64,000 bases of DNA from Elusimicrobiota bacterium (GTDB lineage: Bacteria; Elusimicrobiota; UBA8919): the NCBI GenBank assembly GCA_028718185.1, contig JAQUMH010000008.1, positions 1-64,000 on the forward strand, written 5' to 3'. Position 1 is the stretch's first letter. The number at the start of each line of letters is the position of its first letter. The notes under the pieces are model-generated. The model did no database searches, had not been told where the DNA came from, and saw only the letters and a list, made by a program, of their open reading frames with translations. Positions 1-7,999 of this stretch are shown one piece after another. Both the position numbers and the translations under genes were made by a program.

Positions 1-115
1 CCAATATTACCAACCTGTCTTCTCCGTAAAAATCAGGCAAAGTATATTCATCACCTGTAAATTTTACTGCATATTTCTTTCCTCTCTTTGATGATGGCGA
101 TGAATCCTGCGACAT
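1..115 (-). CDS. Partial N-terminus, DUF4912-like protein
   Basis: An open frame starts at an ATG at 115, preceded by a G-rich stretch (GGGGGAAAGT) that can act as a ribosome binding site, and runs off the left edge after 38 codons. The visible part has a Ser/Lys-rich start and then KYAVKFTGDEYTLPDFYGED followed by RLVIL. The pattern 'LPxxYGxDRLVIL' resembles the opening of DUF4912 proteins, which have no firmly established role. It lies downstream of rapZ on the same strand, separated by hairpin repeats. The family call rests on about 20 residues, so it is tentative; that a coding region is present is more secure. Confidence 0.4.
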   Translation of the reverse strand, partial: MSQDSSPSSKRGKKYAVKFTGDEYTLPDFYGEDRLVIL

Positions 116-140
116 ACTTTCCCCCAAAAAACTCAAATTA

Positions 141-308
141 GGCACGCCAAGGGCGTGCAACTACAACTACAAACATTGAAATTCCTATACATCAAGTTAA
201 GCAAAGCTTCGCTTTGCAGCTACCAAGTAGGTTTTCAACAAAACAGCTGATGTTGTAGCCGCAGAGCGTCAGCTCTGCTAAACATTGAAATTCCTGTACA
301 TCAAATTA
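141..308. repeat. Composite hairpin repeat cluster R1
   Basis: Three palindromes lie in a row: GCACGCC/GGCGTGC near 142-158, GCAAAGC/GCTTTGC near 195-211, and GCAGAGC/GCTCTGC at 261-278. The outer two face the AT-rich linker ACATTGAAATTCCTGTACAT, which appears twice. The palindromes are flanked by GTAGC/GCTAC. The same frame recurs at 21540, 24220, 26272, 33933 and 52990. No coding potential is seen here. Confidence 0.85.
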
Positions 309-365
309 TCTTATCAACTTTTCAGATTTTGGTTGATTGTCAGACCCCGAATCAAGTTCGGAGTA

Positions 366-401
366 GTTTTTGTCCTGGTACAATAGGGACAAAAACTATT
401 T
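366..401 (-). terminator. Hairpin at the rapZ stop codon
   Basis: An 11-bp perfect inverted repeat (AGTTTTTGTCC / GGACAAAAACT) with a loop of about 10 nt overlaps the TAG stop of rapZ. No clean T-run follows, so it is either a weak terminator or one of the intergenic hairpin repeats. The arm AAATAGTTTTTGT recurs at the 3' end of several genes in this window. Confidence 0.4.
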
Positions 402-1241
402 ATCAATATCTCTGTGTTTCAAAATTACAGAGAATTTTCTATCTGTTAAATGCTTTTTTAAAAGATTTGCCAGTACAACAGACCTGTGATGCCCGCCGGT
501 ACAGCCAAGTGCTATTGTTAAATAAGATTTGCCTTCTTTAATATATTTTGGAATTATATTTAATATCATGGGGAAAAATAATTTTATGAATTTTTTTGTA
601 TCTTCAAAACCCATTATATAATTCTTCACTTTTCTTTCGTTACCTGTACTATTTTTAAGCCCTTTGACATAATAAGGATTAGGTAAAAATCTTACGTCCA
701 TAACAATGTCGGCGTCTGTAGGAATACCGTACTTATAACCAAACGATATGACAGTAATACGCATTTCCGCTTTTTTTGAAATTTTCAATAAATTTGATAT
801 TGTTTCTTTTAACTCCTGAAGGTTCATACCGGACGTATCTATAACTTTGGCTGCTTGTGCTTTTATATCTGATAAAATAACCCGCTCTGCTTTTATTGCT
901 TCAATAACAAGTTTTCCAAGAGGATGTTTTCGACGCGTTTCACTGAATCGCCTTGCTATCGTTTCATCAGATGCATCAAAAAACAGTATCCTCGGGCGGA
1001 TGGTCAAGTTGGATATTATCCTTGGAAAATTTGATAAATCTTCGCCCTCTCTTATATCTATACCAAGCGCTATCTTTTTAAACCTGCTGTCTTTTGAACT
1101 TGAACTAAGCGATACAAATTTATCAACTAAAAACAGCGGTAAATTGTCAATACAGAAAAAACCCAGGTCTTCAAAACATTTTATTGCCTGACTTTTTCCG
1201 GCGCCTGAAATGCCTGTAATAATAAAAAATTGTGTGTCCAT
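396..1241 (-). CDS. rapZ: RNase adapter / nucleotide-binding protein RapZ
   Basis: This 281-residue P-loop protein of the RapZ/YvcJ family binds ATP/GTP; in enterobacteria it steers RNase E to the GlmZ small RNA and so controls amino-sugar synthesis for the envelope. The Walker A motif GISGAGKS lies at residues 10-17, and the family's C-terminal GCTGGHHRSV motif is intact. Length is typical. The ATG overlaps the hprK stop by one base (TAATG), so the two are translationally coupled. It is the last gene of the hpf-ptsN-hprK-rapZ run. Which RNA it serves here is unknown, because no GlmZ-like RNA is visible. Confidence 0.95.
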   Translation of the reverse strand: MDTQFFIITGISGAGKSQAIKCFEDLGFFCIDNLPLFLVDKFVSLSSSSKDSRFKKIALGIDIREGEDLSNFPRIISNLTIRPRILFFDASDETIARRFSETRRKHPLGKLVIEAIKAERVILSDIKAQAAKVIDTSGMNLQELKETISNLLKISKKAEMRITVISFGYKYGIPTDADIVMDVRFLPNPYYVKGLKNSTGNERKVKNYIMGFEDTKKFIKLFFPMILNIIPKYIKEGKSYLTIALGCTGGHHRSVVLANLLKKHLTDRKFSVILKHRDIDK

Positions 1242-2176
1242 TATTCCTTTTTATCTTTCATCATTTTAATAAGCCGTTCATTTAAATCCTGGGCGGCATG
1301 ATAACCTCTCAGCTTAAGACGCTGATTCATAGCAGCAACTTCAATAATAGCAGCAGTATTTCTACCCGGCCTGACAGGTATGGTTACTTCCGGAATACGA
1401 ACACCGAGTATTTCGGTGTATTTTTCGTCAAGTCCGAGACGATCATATTCTTTTTCGCCTGTCCATTGTTCAAGTTGAACAACTAATTCAATTTTTATTG
1501 AATCCATAACTGCAAAAATTCCGAAAAGATTTCTTATGTCAATAATTCCGACACCTCTTATTTCCATATGGTGCCTAATAAGTTCTTCACCAAATCCAAT
1601 AAGTATTTCGCTGGAATATCTTTTAATTTCAACAACGTCATCGGCAACAAGTATATGCCCTCTTTTTATAAGTTCCAAAGCGCATTCAGATTTACCAATG
1701 GAAGAATCACCAAAAATCAAAACACCCATACCGGATACATTAACCAAAACACCGTGTTTGATAACAGACGGGGCAAGTACACTTTCAAGATATAATGTTA
1801 ATTCTGTCGATAACCTGCCGGTTTCCATAACCGATCTAATAATAGGTATTTTGTGTTCAACTGATAATTTTAAAAATTCTGACGGAACGTCAAGATTCCT
1901 TGTTACCATTATTGCCGGAATCTCATATGAAAAGATTTTTTTGAAAACATCCTTACTTACCGTGTGTGATTTCAAATATGTTATCTCGCATAAACCCATT
2001 ATTTGAAGCCGCTGATAAGGGAAATAATCAAAAAACCCGGTTAATACGAGCCCCATACGATTTATCTCAGGCACAACGATTTTCCTGTCAAGCCCTTCTT
2101 CTCCTGAAATAATCTCGAGCGCGTATTCTGTTTCTTTATTTTCAAAAATGTTTCTTATGGTAATACTTTTTTCCAT
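1241..2176 (-). CDS. hprK: HPr kinase/phosphorylase
   Basis: This bifunctional enzyme phosphorylates and dephosphorylates a serine of the PTS carrier HPr. The N-terminal DRTGG-like domain covers roughly residues 1-130. The catalytic domain shows His141 (HGVLV), Walker A GDSSIGKS at 156-163, an acidic DDVVEI near 179-184 and the family signature EIRGVGIID near 205-213. Length (311) is normal. It lies between ptsN and rapZ, the arrangement seen in organisms with a regulatory rather than sugar-importing PTS. HPr and enzyme I are not in this window, so a complete phosphorelay must be completed elsewhere. Confidence 0.96.
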   Translation of the reverse strand: MEKSITIRNIFENKETEYALEIISGEEGLDRKIVVPEINRMGLVLTGFFDYFPYQRLQIMGLCEITYLKSHTVSKDVFKKIFSYEIPAIMVTRNLDVPSEFLKLSVEHKIPIIRSVMETGRLSTELTLYLESVLAPSVIKHGVLVNVSGMGVLIFGDSSIGKSECALELIKRGHILVADDVVEIKRYSSEILIGFGEELIRHHMEIRGVGIIDIRNLFGIFAVMDSIKIELVVQLEQWTGEKEYDRLGLDEKYTEILGVRIPEVTIPVRPGRNTAAIIEVAAMNQRLKLRGYHAAQDLNERLIKMMKDKKE

Positions 2177-2200
2177 ATTATTATTGCAAATATTTCGATA

Positions 2201-2662
2201 TTACAGGGCATCCTCTTCTTTTATTAATTTAATAATTTCTTGCGCTGCCTGGGCATCTCTTAGCGACTGCCTGAAGTACTTATCTTTTAAAATACGTGAA
2301 ACTTTGGCGATTGCCTGCAAATGCTCGCTTATTGAAGCAGGTGGTGCGACCATTAAAAATATTATATATACCGGTTCACCGTCCAAAGAATCAAAATCAA
2401 CACCTGTTTTAGATATACCCAATGAAGCAACTATTTTTGAAACATCTTCACTTTTAGCGTGCGGTATAGCAACACCTTGCCCGATTCCGGTAGAACCTGC
2501 ACTTTCTCTCTTTAAAATAGCTTCTACTGTTTTTTCAACATCTTTAACGAGTTTCTTCTTTGCCAGAACACCGACAAGTTCCGCGATAACTTCTTTTTTT
2601 GTTTTTCCCTTTAATTCCGTTAGAACACAACTTTCTGACAAAAAATCCAAAATCTTCATCAT
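2201..2662 (-). CDS. ptsN: PTS EIIA-type regulatory protein (PtsN-like)
   Basis: This is a 153-residue EIIA domain of the fructose/nitrogen-regulatory class. The phosphorylatable His is His68 in GIGQGVAIPHAKS, the family hallmark. No EIIB or EIIC domain is attached, consistent with a signalling EIIA(Ntr). Two ATG codons stand in tandem; the first has a strong AGGAGGG ribosome binding site 6 nt upstream. It lies 24 bp upstream of hprK and downstream of hpf, as in proteobacterial rpoN clusters, although rpoN is absent here. The inferred role is to couple phosphorelay state to envelope or ion metabolism. Confidence 0.93.
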   Translation of the reverse strand: MMKILDFLSESCVLTELKGKTKKEVIAELVGVLAKKKLVKDVEKTVEAILKRESAGSTGIGQGVAIPHAKSEDVSKIVASLGISKTGVDFDSLDGEPVYIIFLMVAPPASISEHLQAIAKVSRILKDKYFRQSLRDAQAAQEIIKLIKEEDAL

Positions 2663-2718
2663 GAAAACCCTCCTAAAAGATATCTTTTTTTAACTATGCT
2701 CGACGCATTTTATAATAT

Positions 2719-3255
2719 TTATTTTACAGCATTACTCCTCTTGTCAATTTCATACAAACCATATTTTAAATTAATTTTTTTATAAATAACCGACAGTTTT
2801 TTAGTGGCTCTATTTATAAAAATCCAAAACATATACTCATTTTCATCCATCTCCTCTATTGCTTCTTCAATACTTAATATTTTAGGAATAAATTTACTGA
2901 TATCCAAATCTAACGGCATTTTTTCTTGTTGTTCATAATTATCTTCAAATAAAAGGTTCGTCGATTTTCTATGTTTTTTTAATTTTTCTTTTTGTTTTCT
3001 AAGTTGTTGCTCAACCTTATCTGCAGCCAAGTCGAATGCGGAACGAAAATCTGTCGAAGATTGGCTTATCCTTATCGTTTGACCTATGACATTAATTATA
3101 ATTTCGGCAACACAGAGATATTTTTGTTTGGTGAGAAATACCTCGATCTTTTCTATTCTTGGAAAGTACTTTTTACTTTTTAACAATTTTTCCTTTATGT
3201 GTTCCAGAACTGTTTCCGATACTTTTACTTTTATTGTCCTGATATTAACAAACAT
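2719..3255 (-). CDS. hpf: Ribosome hibernation promoting factor, long form
   Basis: This is a long-form HPF/RaiA protein of 178 residues. The N-terminal ribosome-binding domain (about 1-100) starts MFVNIRTIKVKVSE; the C-terminal dimerisation tail (about 125-178) contains FWIFINRATKKLSVIYKK. Long HPF dimerises 70S ribosomes to 100S during starvation. I chose ATG 3255 over the in-frame codon at 3273: the sequence between them contains AAGGAGG just before 3255 and residue 1 then matches the family start. The gene sits between lptB and ptsN. Confidence 0.93.
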   Translation of the reverse strand: MFVNIRTIKVKVSETVLEHIKEKLLKSKKYFPRIEKIEVFLTKQKYLCVAEIIINVIGQTIRISQSSTDFRSAFDLAADKVEQQLRKQKEKLKKHRKSTNLLFEDNYEQQEKMPLDLDISKFIPKILSIEEAIEEMDENEYMFWIFINRATKKLSVIYKKINLKYGLYEIDKRSNAVK

Positions 3256-3309
3256 AATCCTCCTTAACTGCATTCAATATACAAACATTTGCAGCAAAAA
3301 TCAATAATT

Positions 3310-4029
3310 TCACATTTTGAACTTTTCGCCAAGATATATTTTTCTCGCTTCGTCGCTTTTTAAAAGTTGATGTGCAGAACCCTCTATGAGAACTTTACCG
3401 TCATATATTATATACGCTCTGTCAATTATTTCCAGTGCTTCACGCACATTATGGTCGGTTAAAACAACACCAATGCCCGATTTTTTAAGGTCCTTTATTA
3501 TACACTGAATATCGGCTATTGTGATTGGATCTATCCCGACAAACGGCTCATCCAAAAGTATAAAATGCGGCTCTACTACCAAAGCCCGCGCTATTTCAGT
3601 TCGCCTTCTCTCCCCACCGGAAAGATTATAGGCACATCTGTCCTTAAGATGGTGAATCCCCAGCTTTTTTAATAATATTTCACATTTTTCATGTCGTCTT
3701 TCTTTATCCGTATCAATCATCTCAAGTATAGCAAGAACATTTTCTTCGACTGTAAGTCCCCTGAAAATTGATGATTCCTGGGATAAATACACAATACCCT
3801 TTCTGGCACGTAAATGAACGGGAAAATTTATAATATCTTCTGAATTGTAAAATATATGACCCTCATCCGCTTTCGTTAAACCTACCATTATATGAAATGA
3901 TGTGGTTTTCCCGGCACCGTTAGGTCCAAGAAGACCGACAATCTCAGAATCATTAACATGCAGAGAGATATTATTAACCACTCTGCGTCCTGAATAAGCC
4001 TTCACAATATTTTCAACTTTTAACTGCAT
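3310..4029 (-). CDS. lptB: LPS export ABC transporter ATP-binding protein LptB
   Basis: This cytoplasmic ATPase powers LPS extraction from the inner membrane with LptF, LptG and LptC. The Walker A GPNGAGKTT, signature LSGGERRR, Walker B FILLDEP and H-loop TDHNV are all present, as is the family's switch segment. The ATG at 4029 (MQLKVEN) fits the family start and has a GAGGG ribosome binding site; an in-frame upstream codon at 4056 would add nine unlikely residues. It follows lptA and precedes hpf. No lptFG gene is in this window. Confidence 0.96.
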   Translation of the reverse strand: MQLKVENIVKAYSGRRVVNNISLHVNDSEIVGLLGPNGAGKTTSFHIMVGLTKADEGHIFYNSEDIINFPVHLRARKGIVYLSQESSIFRGLTVEENVLAILEMIDTDKERRHEKCEILLKKLGIHHLKDRCAYNLSGGERRRTEIARALVVEPHFILLDEPFVGIDPITIADIQCIIKDLKKSGIGVVLTDHNVREALEIIDRAYIIYDGKVLIEGSAHQLLKSDEARKIYLGEKFKM

Positions 4030-4083
4030 ACTAACCCTCACTTCGCTCGGGAACACGAATGGTCACGAATTTTCTAACATCTC

Positions 4084-4117
4084 ACGAATAAGTAATCACA
4101 AATACTCACATTTATTC
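4084..4117. repeat. Short hairpin between lptA and lptB
   Basis: Inverted CGAATAA/TTATTCG arms lie in the 70-bp gap upstream of lptB, next to two CACGAA words. There is no T-run. It is probably another of the small intergenic hairpins. Confidence 0.45.
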
Positions 4118-4127
4118 GCGCATATAA

Positions 4128-4982
4128 TCACTGCGTAATCATTTTTGTCTTTGTATTGCCTGAAATGGTAATTTTTTCTTTTTCTATCTCTAATAAAATC
4201 TTATCGCCGGTATATTCAGAGGAATTTTTATCCTCTACTCTTGTCAATTTTGGAGGACCGCCCAAAAGTAAAAGTGTGCCTGCCTTCTGGTCGTAAATTG
4301 CTTCATCACTCTGTGTTTTAGTTTGTTCCTTAAAAAAATTAACGTTTTTCATTGCATGTAAATTTTCTCCAAAATTAAAAATCTCCAGTTTCTCGCAGGT
4401 CATTTCTATAAAATCAGTCGTGCATTGTGATAAATATCTTTTAACCTTTACATTATCTAAAATAACTCCGCTACCGCTATTTTTGTTAAATTCAGCTGTT
4501 TCTCCCCAGACATTTGTATTTGTTGTAGCGCTTGAATATTGAATATAAACATTTTTTGTTGCATGAAAATCTTCCCCATAATTAAAAATTTCAAGTTTCT
4601 CTGAAGTTAACTCCATAACACTGGTTGTATTCTGTGATAAAAATCTTTTAGCCTTAACATTCCCTAAAATAACTCCGCTGCCGGTATTCTTGTTATATTC
4701 TGCTGTATTTCCCCATGTGTATGTTTCGGTTGTGCCGCTGGAATATTGAACACAAATATTACCTGAACTTGTTATAATACCGGTCCGCTCGTTTGACTTC
4801 ATTTCATCGGCTTTAACTTTAATATTCTCCTGAACAAGTTTTACATTACCGATATACTCCACTATATCGCCCTTCTGCAATATTTTAGTCCTATCACCGG
4901 TAATCATTATCGGCTCACCGGAATAAATAATATTAGTAAAGAAACACACCAGTAAGACAATAAATAGAATATTATAATTCAT
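4128..4982 (-). CDS. lptA: Periplasmic LPS bridge protein LptA (OstA-like) with internal duplication
   Basis: This OstA/LptA-like protein is predicted to form the periplasmic bridge for LPS. A signal peptide spans about residues 1-22, followed by a beta-jellyroll with recurring 'D/E-x-x-x-x-G/N-V' strands. It is longer (284 aa) than the usual LptA of about 185 because a 69-residue segment is tandemly duplicated (DNA 4745-4539 and 4538-4332); both copies have YSS-TT-W---AE and KLEIFN-GE. Start 4982 gives a clean signal peptide, whereas an upstream codon at 5003 lies inside lptC and would prepend charged residues. Its position between lptC and lptB supports the assignment. Confidence 0.88.
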   Translation of the reverse strand: MNYNILFIVLLVCFFTNIIYSGEPIMITGDRTKILQKGDIVEYIGNVKLVQENIKVKADEMKSNERTGIITSSGNICVQYSSGTTETYTWGNTAEYNKNTGSGVILGNVKAKRFLSQNTTSVMELTSEKLEIFNYGEDFHATKNVYIQYSSATTNTNVWGETAEFNKNSGSGVILDNVKVKRYLSQCTTDFIEMTCEKLEIFNFGENLHAMKNVNFFKEQTKTQSDEAIYDQKAGTLLLLGGPPKLTRVEDKNSSEYTGDKILLEIEKEKITISGNTKTKMITQ

Positions 4983-4986
4983 CGCT

Positions 4987-5529
4987 TCACTTTTTTTTCT
5001 CATTTCTTACTACTGCTTTTACATCTTTTAAAATTGTAATATCCGATAAATCAGTATTTGCTTCCAGACCATAACCCGTAATCGTAGTATCGGGTTTTTC
5101 CTGCCGGACAAAAGAATCTGAAAACATTTTTCCTGCTTTTTCAAAATAACTTAACGAATCCACGAAAATGGTTGTATTTTTTAATAAAGAAAAAATAATT
5201 ACATTGCCTTCAGCTTTTATGTCGCCGGTTTCTGTTTGCAAGATTGCTTTATCAGCGGAAACAACAGAACTTATTTTTCCTGCTTCATAAAAGCTCATTT
5301 TTATTTTTTTAGCATTTACTTTTTTCTTCTTTTCGTAAACATCACCGCGAACAGCAAAAAAATCCCACTTGCGAGTTTCAAGTTCATATTTGTTTATAGT
5401 AAAATCTCTGATAACCTGGTCGGGGAACTCATCTCTTACAAAAAATTTATCTTTCTTCTCATCACTACAAGAAGCAAAACAAAAAAACATCAAAATCAAG
5501 CACGATAATGCTTTAATACTTTTTCCCAT
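4987..5529 (-). CDS. lptC: LPS export protein LptC (lipoprotein form)
   Basis: This 180-residue LptC/YrbK family protein is the inner-membrane link between the LptBFG pump and LptA. The N-terminus has a hydrophobic stretch ending in FASC, a lipobox-like site, so a lipid anchor is possible instead of the TM helix of E. coli LptC. The rest is a beta-rich OstA-like fold (INKYELETRKWDFFAVRGDV). It overlaps kdsC by 34 bp and lies 4 bp from lptA, indicating one transcript. Confidence 0.85.
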   Translation of the reverse strand: MGKSIKALSCLILMFFCFASCSDEKKDKFFVRDEFPDQVIRDFTINKYELETRKWDFFAVRGDVYEKKKKVNAKKIKMSFYEAGKISSVVSADKAILQTETGDIKAEGNVIIFSLLKNTTIFVDSLSYFEKAGKMFSDSFVRQEKPDTTITGYGLEANTDLSDITILKDVKAVVRNEKKK

Positions 5530-6035
5530 AATCCCTGTGATTTAAAAATTATCTCAACTACCTCTCTAAAAACACCTTTCCCGCTTTCTACATTAGTTAT
5601 GTAATCAACTGATTTTTTTATTTCATCGGAAGCATTTTTAGGACAGATTGAAAACCCGCATCTTAAAAGGACCGGCAAATCCACCAAATCATCACCAATA
5701 AAAGCAATCTCGCTGATTAATAAATTTTCTTTTTTCAAAATTTCATTAATCGCAGACATTTTATCCATCTTTTTCTGATATAAATAGTGAACACCTACTT
5801 CTCTTGCTCTATCCTCTACTTGTTGTGATTTTCTGCCGGTAATCCATGCTATTTTTAAATCTTTTGCATAATTTTTTATAAGACTAAACGCAAACCTGTC
5901 ATATACATCCCAGAATTTTACTTCTTCCCCGCTGTTTAAAACTATAATTCTGCCATCAGTTAAAACACCATCAACATCGGTCGCGAGTAGTTTAATCTTG
6001 CTTGCCTTTTTTAAAATATTTTTCCAATTTTCCAT
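5496..6035 (-). CDS. kdsC: KDO-8-phosphate phosphatase
   Basis: This HAD-superfamily phosphatase of the YrbI/KdsC type removes phosphate from KDO-8-P to give KDO for the LPS inner core. The catalytic DVDGVLTDG motif has nucleophile Asp20 and acid/base Asp22; the GDD motif of loop 4 (IGDDLVDLPV) is intact. The 179-aa length matches the cap-less tetrameric subfamily. It starts the kdsC-lptC-lptA-lptB run. kdsA lies about 2 kb upstream on the same strand. Confidence 0.95.
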   Translation of the reverse strand: MENWKNILKKASKIKLLATDVDGVLTDGRIIVLNSGEEVKFWDVYDRFAFSLIKNYAKDLKIAWITGRKSQQVEDRAREVGVHYLYQKKMDKMSAINEILKKENLLISEIAFIGDDLVDLPVLLRCGFSICPKNASDEIKKSVDYITNVESGKGVFREVVEIIFKSQGLWEKVLKHYRA

Positions 6036-6069
6036 ATCTTTGAGAGCGTTAAAAAAGTCCCTTTTTGAC

Positions 6070-6168
6070 TGTCATTGCGAACCCGAAGGGTGCGGCAATC
6101 TTTCTTTTCTATAAAGTAATTCTGAGATTGCTTCGTCATCCCAAACATCGGGATTCCTCGCAATGACA
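6070..6168. repeat. Palindromic repeat element with TGTCATTGCGA ends
   Basis: TGTCATTGCGA at 6070-6080 and its complement at 6158-6168 bound a 99-bp element with inner GATTGC/GCAATC words. A second element with the same ends but a different interior lies at 60681-60773. There is no ORF inside. It looks like a non-autonomous (MITE/REP-like) repeat. Confidence 0.75.
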
Positions 6169-6197
6169 TCTTAAAAAGATTTTTAAATAATCATATT

Positions 6198-7247
6198 TTA
6201 CTTTTCACTTAATTTTCTTGTGTTGTTCTCAATATCCAGAAAAACTAAAATAGTTTCCGCAATTGCATTAAACGTAACAAAAATCATATATGAAACAGCT
6301 GATATGCCAATCAAACCCAGTGAAGATAGAAAAATACTTTTTGGTAATAAAACCACGAAATAACTTGTAGCCATTATTAACCCGATAATTAAAATAAACC
6401 GTCCAAGAAACCTGAACACATTTGAAATACGATGTAAAGCCCCGTATCGTCGCGGATTTACAACTTTAGGTGCTTTCAAAATATTTCCGCAATTAATACA
6501 ATAGCCGCTTACGGGTGTTTCTTTGCGACATATTACGCATATCATCATGCTTTCATCTAAATTCATACCTTCAGTAACAGGTGAAAACCTTTCACTCATC
6601 CCTATAAAAAGAAATATCAAGCCTGATGTTATGCCGCCGTAAAGCATATCGGCAACAGTAAACATTATTGCAGAAGTTGATTCATATCTCAATCGCAAAA
6701 ATATCTCCCACCCAACCGCGCCACCTATAGCACCGCCTAAAGCGCCGCCGATAAATGCAGAAATACCTCTTTTTTTCTGAGATGTAAAAAATCCTATAAA
6801 AGCACCGACTATCAACCATATAACAGCATTAGCTGTTGTATATAACGAAAATTCAAGGTTTTTTGCTTTTTCAGGAACAAATAACCACATTGGTACATCA
6901 TTTTTCAAAATAAAAGTGGCAATAAGACCGCCTAATACACCTCCGATAATTCCTCCGATAAGTCCGAAAATTATCTTGCGAGTCGATTTTTCCAAAACAC
7001 CAATAACTACACCGATAAAAACAGCCGATACAATAGTCCTTATTATGACATAAGACGGTTCACCAATATCACTTGCTATGATGTTAAATATCACTGAAGA
7101 AAGGAACCATCCAACGCAACCGGCAATAGCTCCCGCAACTGTCCTTCTAAGCAACCACGCTGATGTTGTAAGCAAAAAATTTGTCCCGCAACTACCGCAA
7201 TATCTCGAACCTTCTTTCACCTCTGCATCACAATTAGAACACCGCAT
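6198..7247 (-). CDS. Double zinc-ribbon polytopic membrane protein
   Basis: This unrecognised 349-aa protein starts with a zinc ribbon (CSNCDAEV...YCGSCG, residues 3-20). About six to eight glycine-rich hydrophobic segments follow (for example IGVVIGVL, GGIIGGVLGG, GGALGGAIGGAVG), then a second CxxC...CxxC ribbon near residues 237-254, then two more TM helices. The glycine-zipper helices resemble YMGG-type membrane proteins. It precedes kdsC and follows another zinc-ribbon protein. Function is unknown; envelope sensing or scaffolding is only a guess. Confidence 0.8.
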   Translation of the reverse strand: MRCSNCDAEVKEGSRYCGSCGTNFLLTTSAWLLRRTVAGAIAGCVGWFLSSVIFNIIASDIGEPSYVIIRTIVSAVFIGVVIGVLEKSTRKIIFGLIGGIIGGVLGGLIATFILKNDVPMWLFVPEKAKNLEFSLYTTANAVIWLIVGAFIGFFTSQKKRGISAFIGGALGGAIGGAVGWEIFLRLRYESTSAIMFTVADMLYGGITSGLIFLFIGMSERFSPVTEGMNLDESMMICVICRKETPVSGYCINCGNILKAPKVVNPRRYGALHRISNVFRFLGRFILIIGLIMATSYFVVLLPKSIFLSSLGLIGISAVSYMIFVTFNAIAETILVFLDIENNTRKLSEK

Positions 7248-7306
7248 AAGACCTCCGTTTCACCAACCTGCATTCAGAACGCAAGAAAGGTAAATTAATA
7301 CTTTTA

Positions 7307-7564
7307 TTATTTTGTATTTTTGATTGGTTCTTGTTTTTCAATCATTGGGTATTCCGATTCCCAAGTAGGCAGATTTCTGTCGAACTTATTAAGGAAAAAT
7401 CTGGCAATGAAAAACAAAACTACTACAATTGCATAAATTATCCCAAGTATTTTTAAGTGCCACTTCCAGCCTGGGCGCCAAGGGATATATGTTAAATCGG
7501 CACCGCAATTTTTACATATTTTTGCTGTTTCCTTATTCTCCAGCTGACAATTATAACATTTCAT
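7307..7564 (-). CDS. Small zinc-ribbon membrane protein
   Basis: This 85-aa protein has an N-terminal zinc ribbon (CYNCQLEN...CKNCGADL) and a single TM helix at about residues 35-57 (LGIIYAIVVVLFFIARFF). The predicted topology puts the ribbon in the cytoplasm. It sits between a double-ribbon membrane protein and a small lipoprotein; the three may form a unit. No known function. Confidence 0.75.
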   Translation of the reverse strand: MKCYNCQLENKETAKICKNCGADLTYIPWRPGWKWHLKILGIIYAIVVVLFFIARFFLNKFDRNLPTWESEYPMIEKQEPIKNTK

Positions 7565-7579
7565 TTTCCCCCCTATTCC

Positions 7580-7906
7580 TTATTTATATTTTAAGGCAAT
7601 TGCTTTTAATGCAAACAACGAATCGAAAGTATTTTGGGGTGGGTTGGTTATCTCAGACGTTATAAATATTGCGTCCGCGCCAACCTTCTTTGCTTGGTTT
7701 ATAGCTTTTTCTACACAGGCATTTTTACTATTAGCCCCAACTTCAATAATCCCCAATTCTTTAAATGATTTTTCGGGCTTCGTTCTAAATACCTCAACAT
7801 TATTACTCACTGCTAATTGGACATAATCAGGATTCGGTCTCCATTGGAGTGACGAACAACCATACATAAAAAACCCAACAACTAAAACAACATATAATTT
7901 TTTCAT
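7580..7906 (-). CDS. Small lipoprotein of unknown function
   Basis: This 108-aa protein has a signal sequence and cysteine at 17 (FFMYGCSSLQ), a lipobox with a non-ideal -3 residue. The mature part contains KELGIIEVGANSKNACVEKA followed by VGADAIFITSE. That 'LG-I-V...A...GADA(I)F/V' layout is shared by many small DUF4156-like lipoproteins, though I cannot confirm the family. It is co-oriented with and 15 bp from the zinc-ribbon gene. Confidence 0.75.
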   Translation of the reverse strand: MKKLYVVLVVGFFMYGCSSLQWRPNPDYVQLAVSNNVEVFRTKPEKSFKELGIIEVGANSKNACVEKAINQAKKVGADAIFITSEITNPPQNTFDSLFALKAIALKYK

Positions 7907-7924
7907 ACTTTACCTCTCCTTATT

Positions 7925-7998
7925 TTAGTTCTTATGTCCTACCGTTCTCATGTTCTCTAATTTTCTAATCTTTTAATCTTAATTCTTACTTCTTTTTT
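7925..7998. repeat. Degenerate TTCT(T/A)A-word region
   Basis: This gap downstream of kdsA holds a run of related 7-9 nt words (GTTCTTAT, GTTCTCAT, TTTCTAAT, TCTTTTAA). Unlike the array at 38441 it has no clear opposing arm and its period is not strict. Confidence 0.45.
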
Positions 7999-7999
7999 C

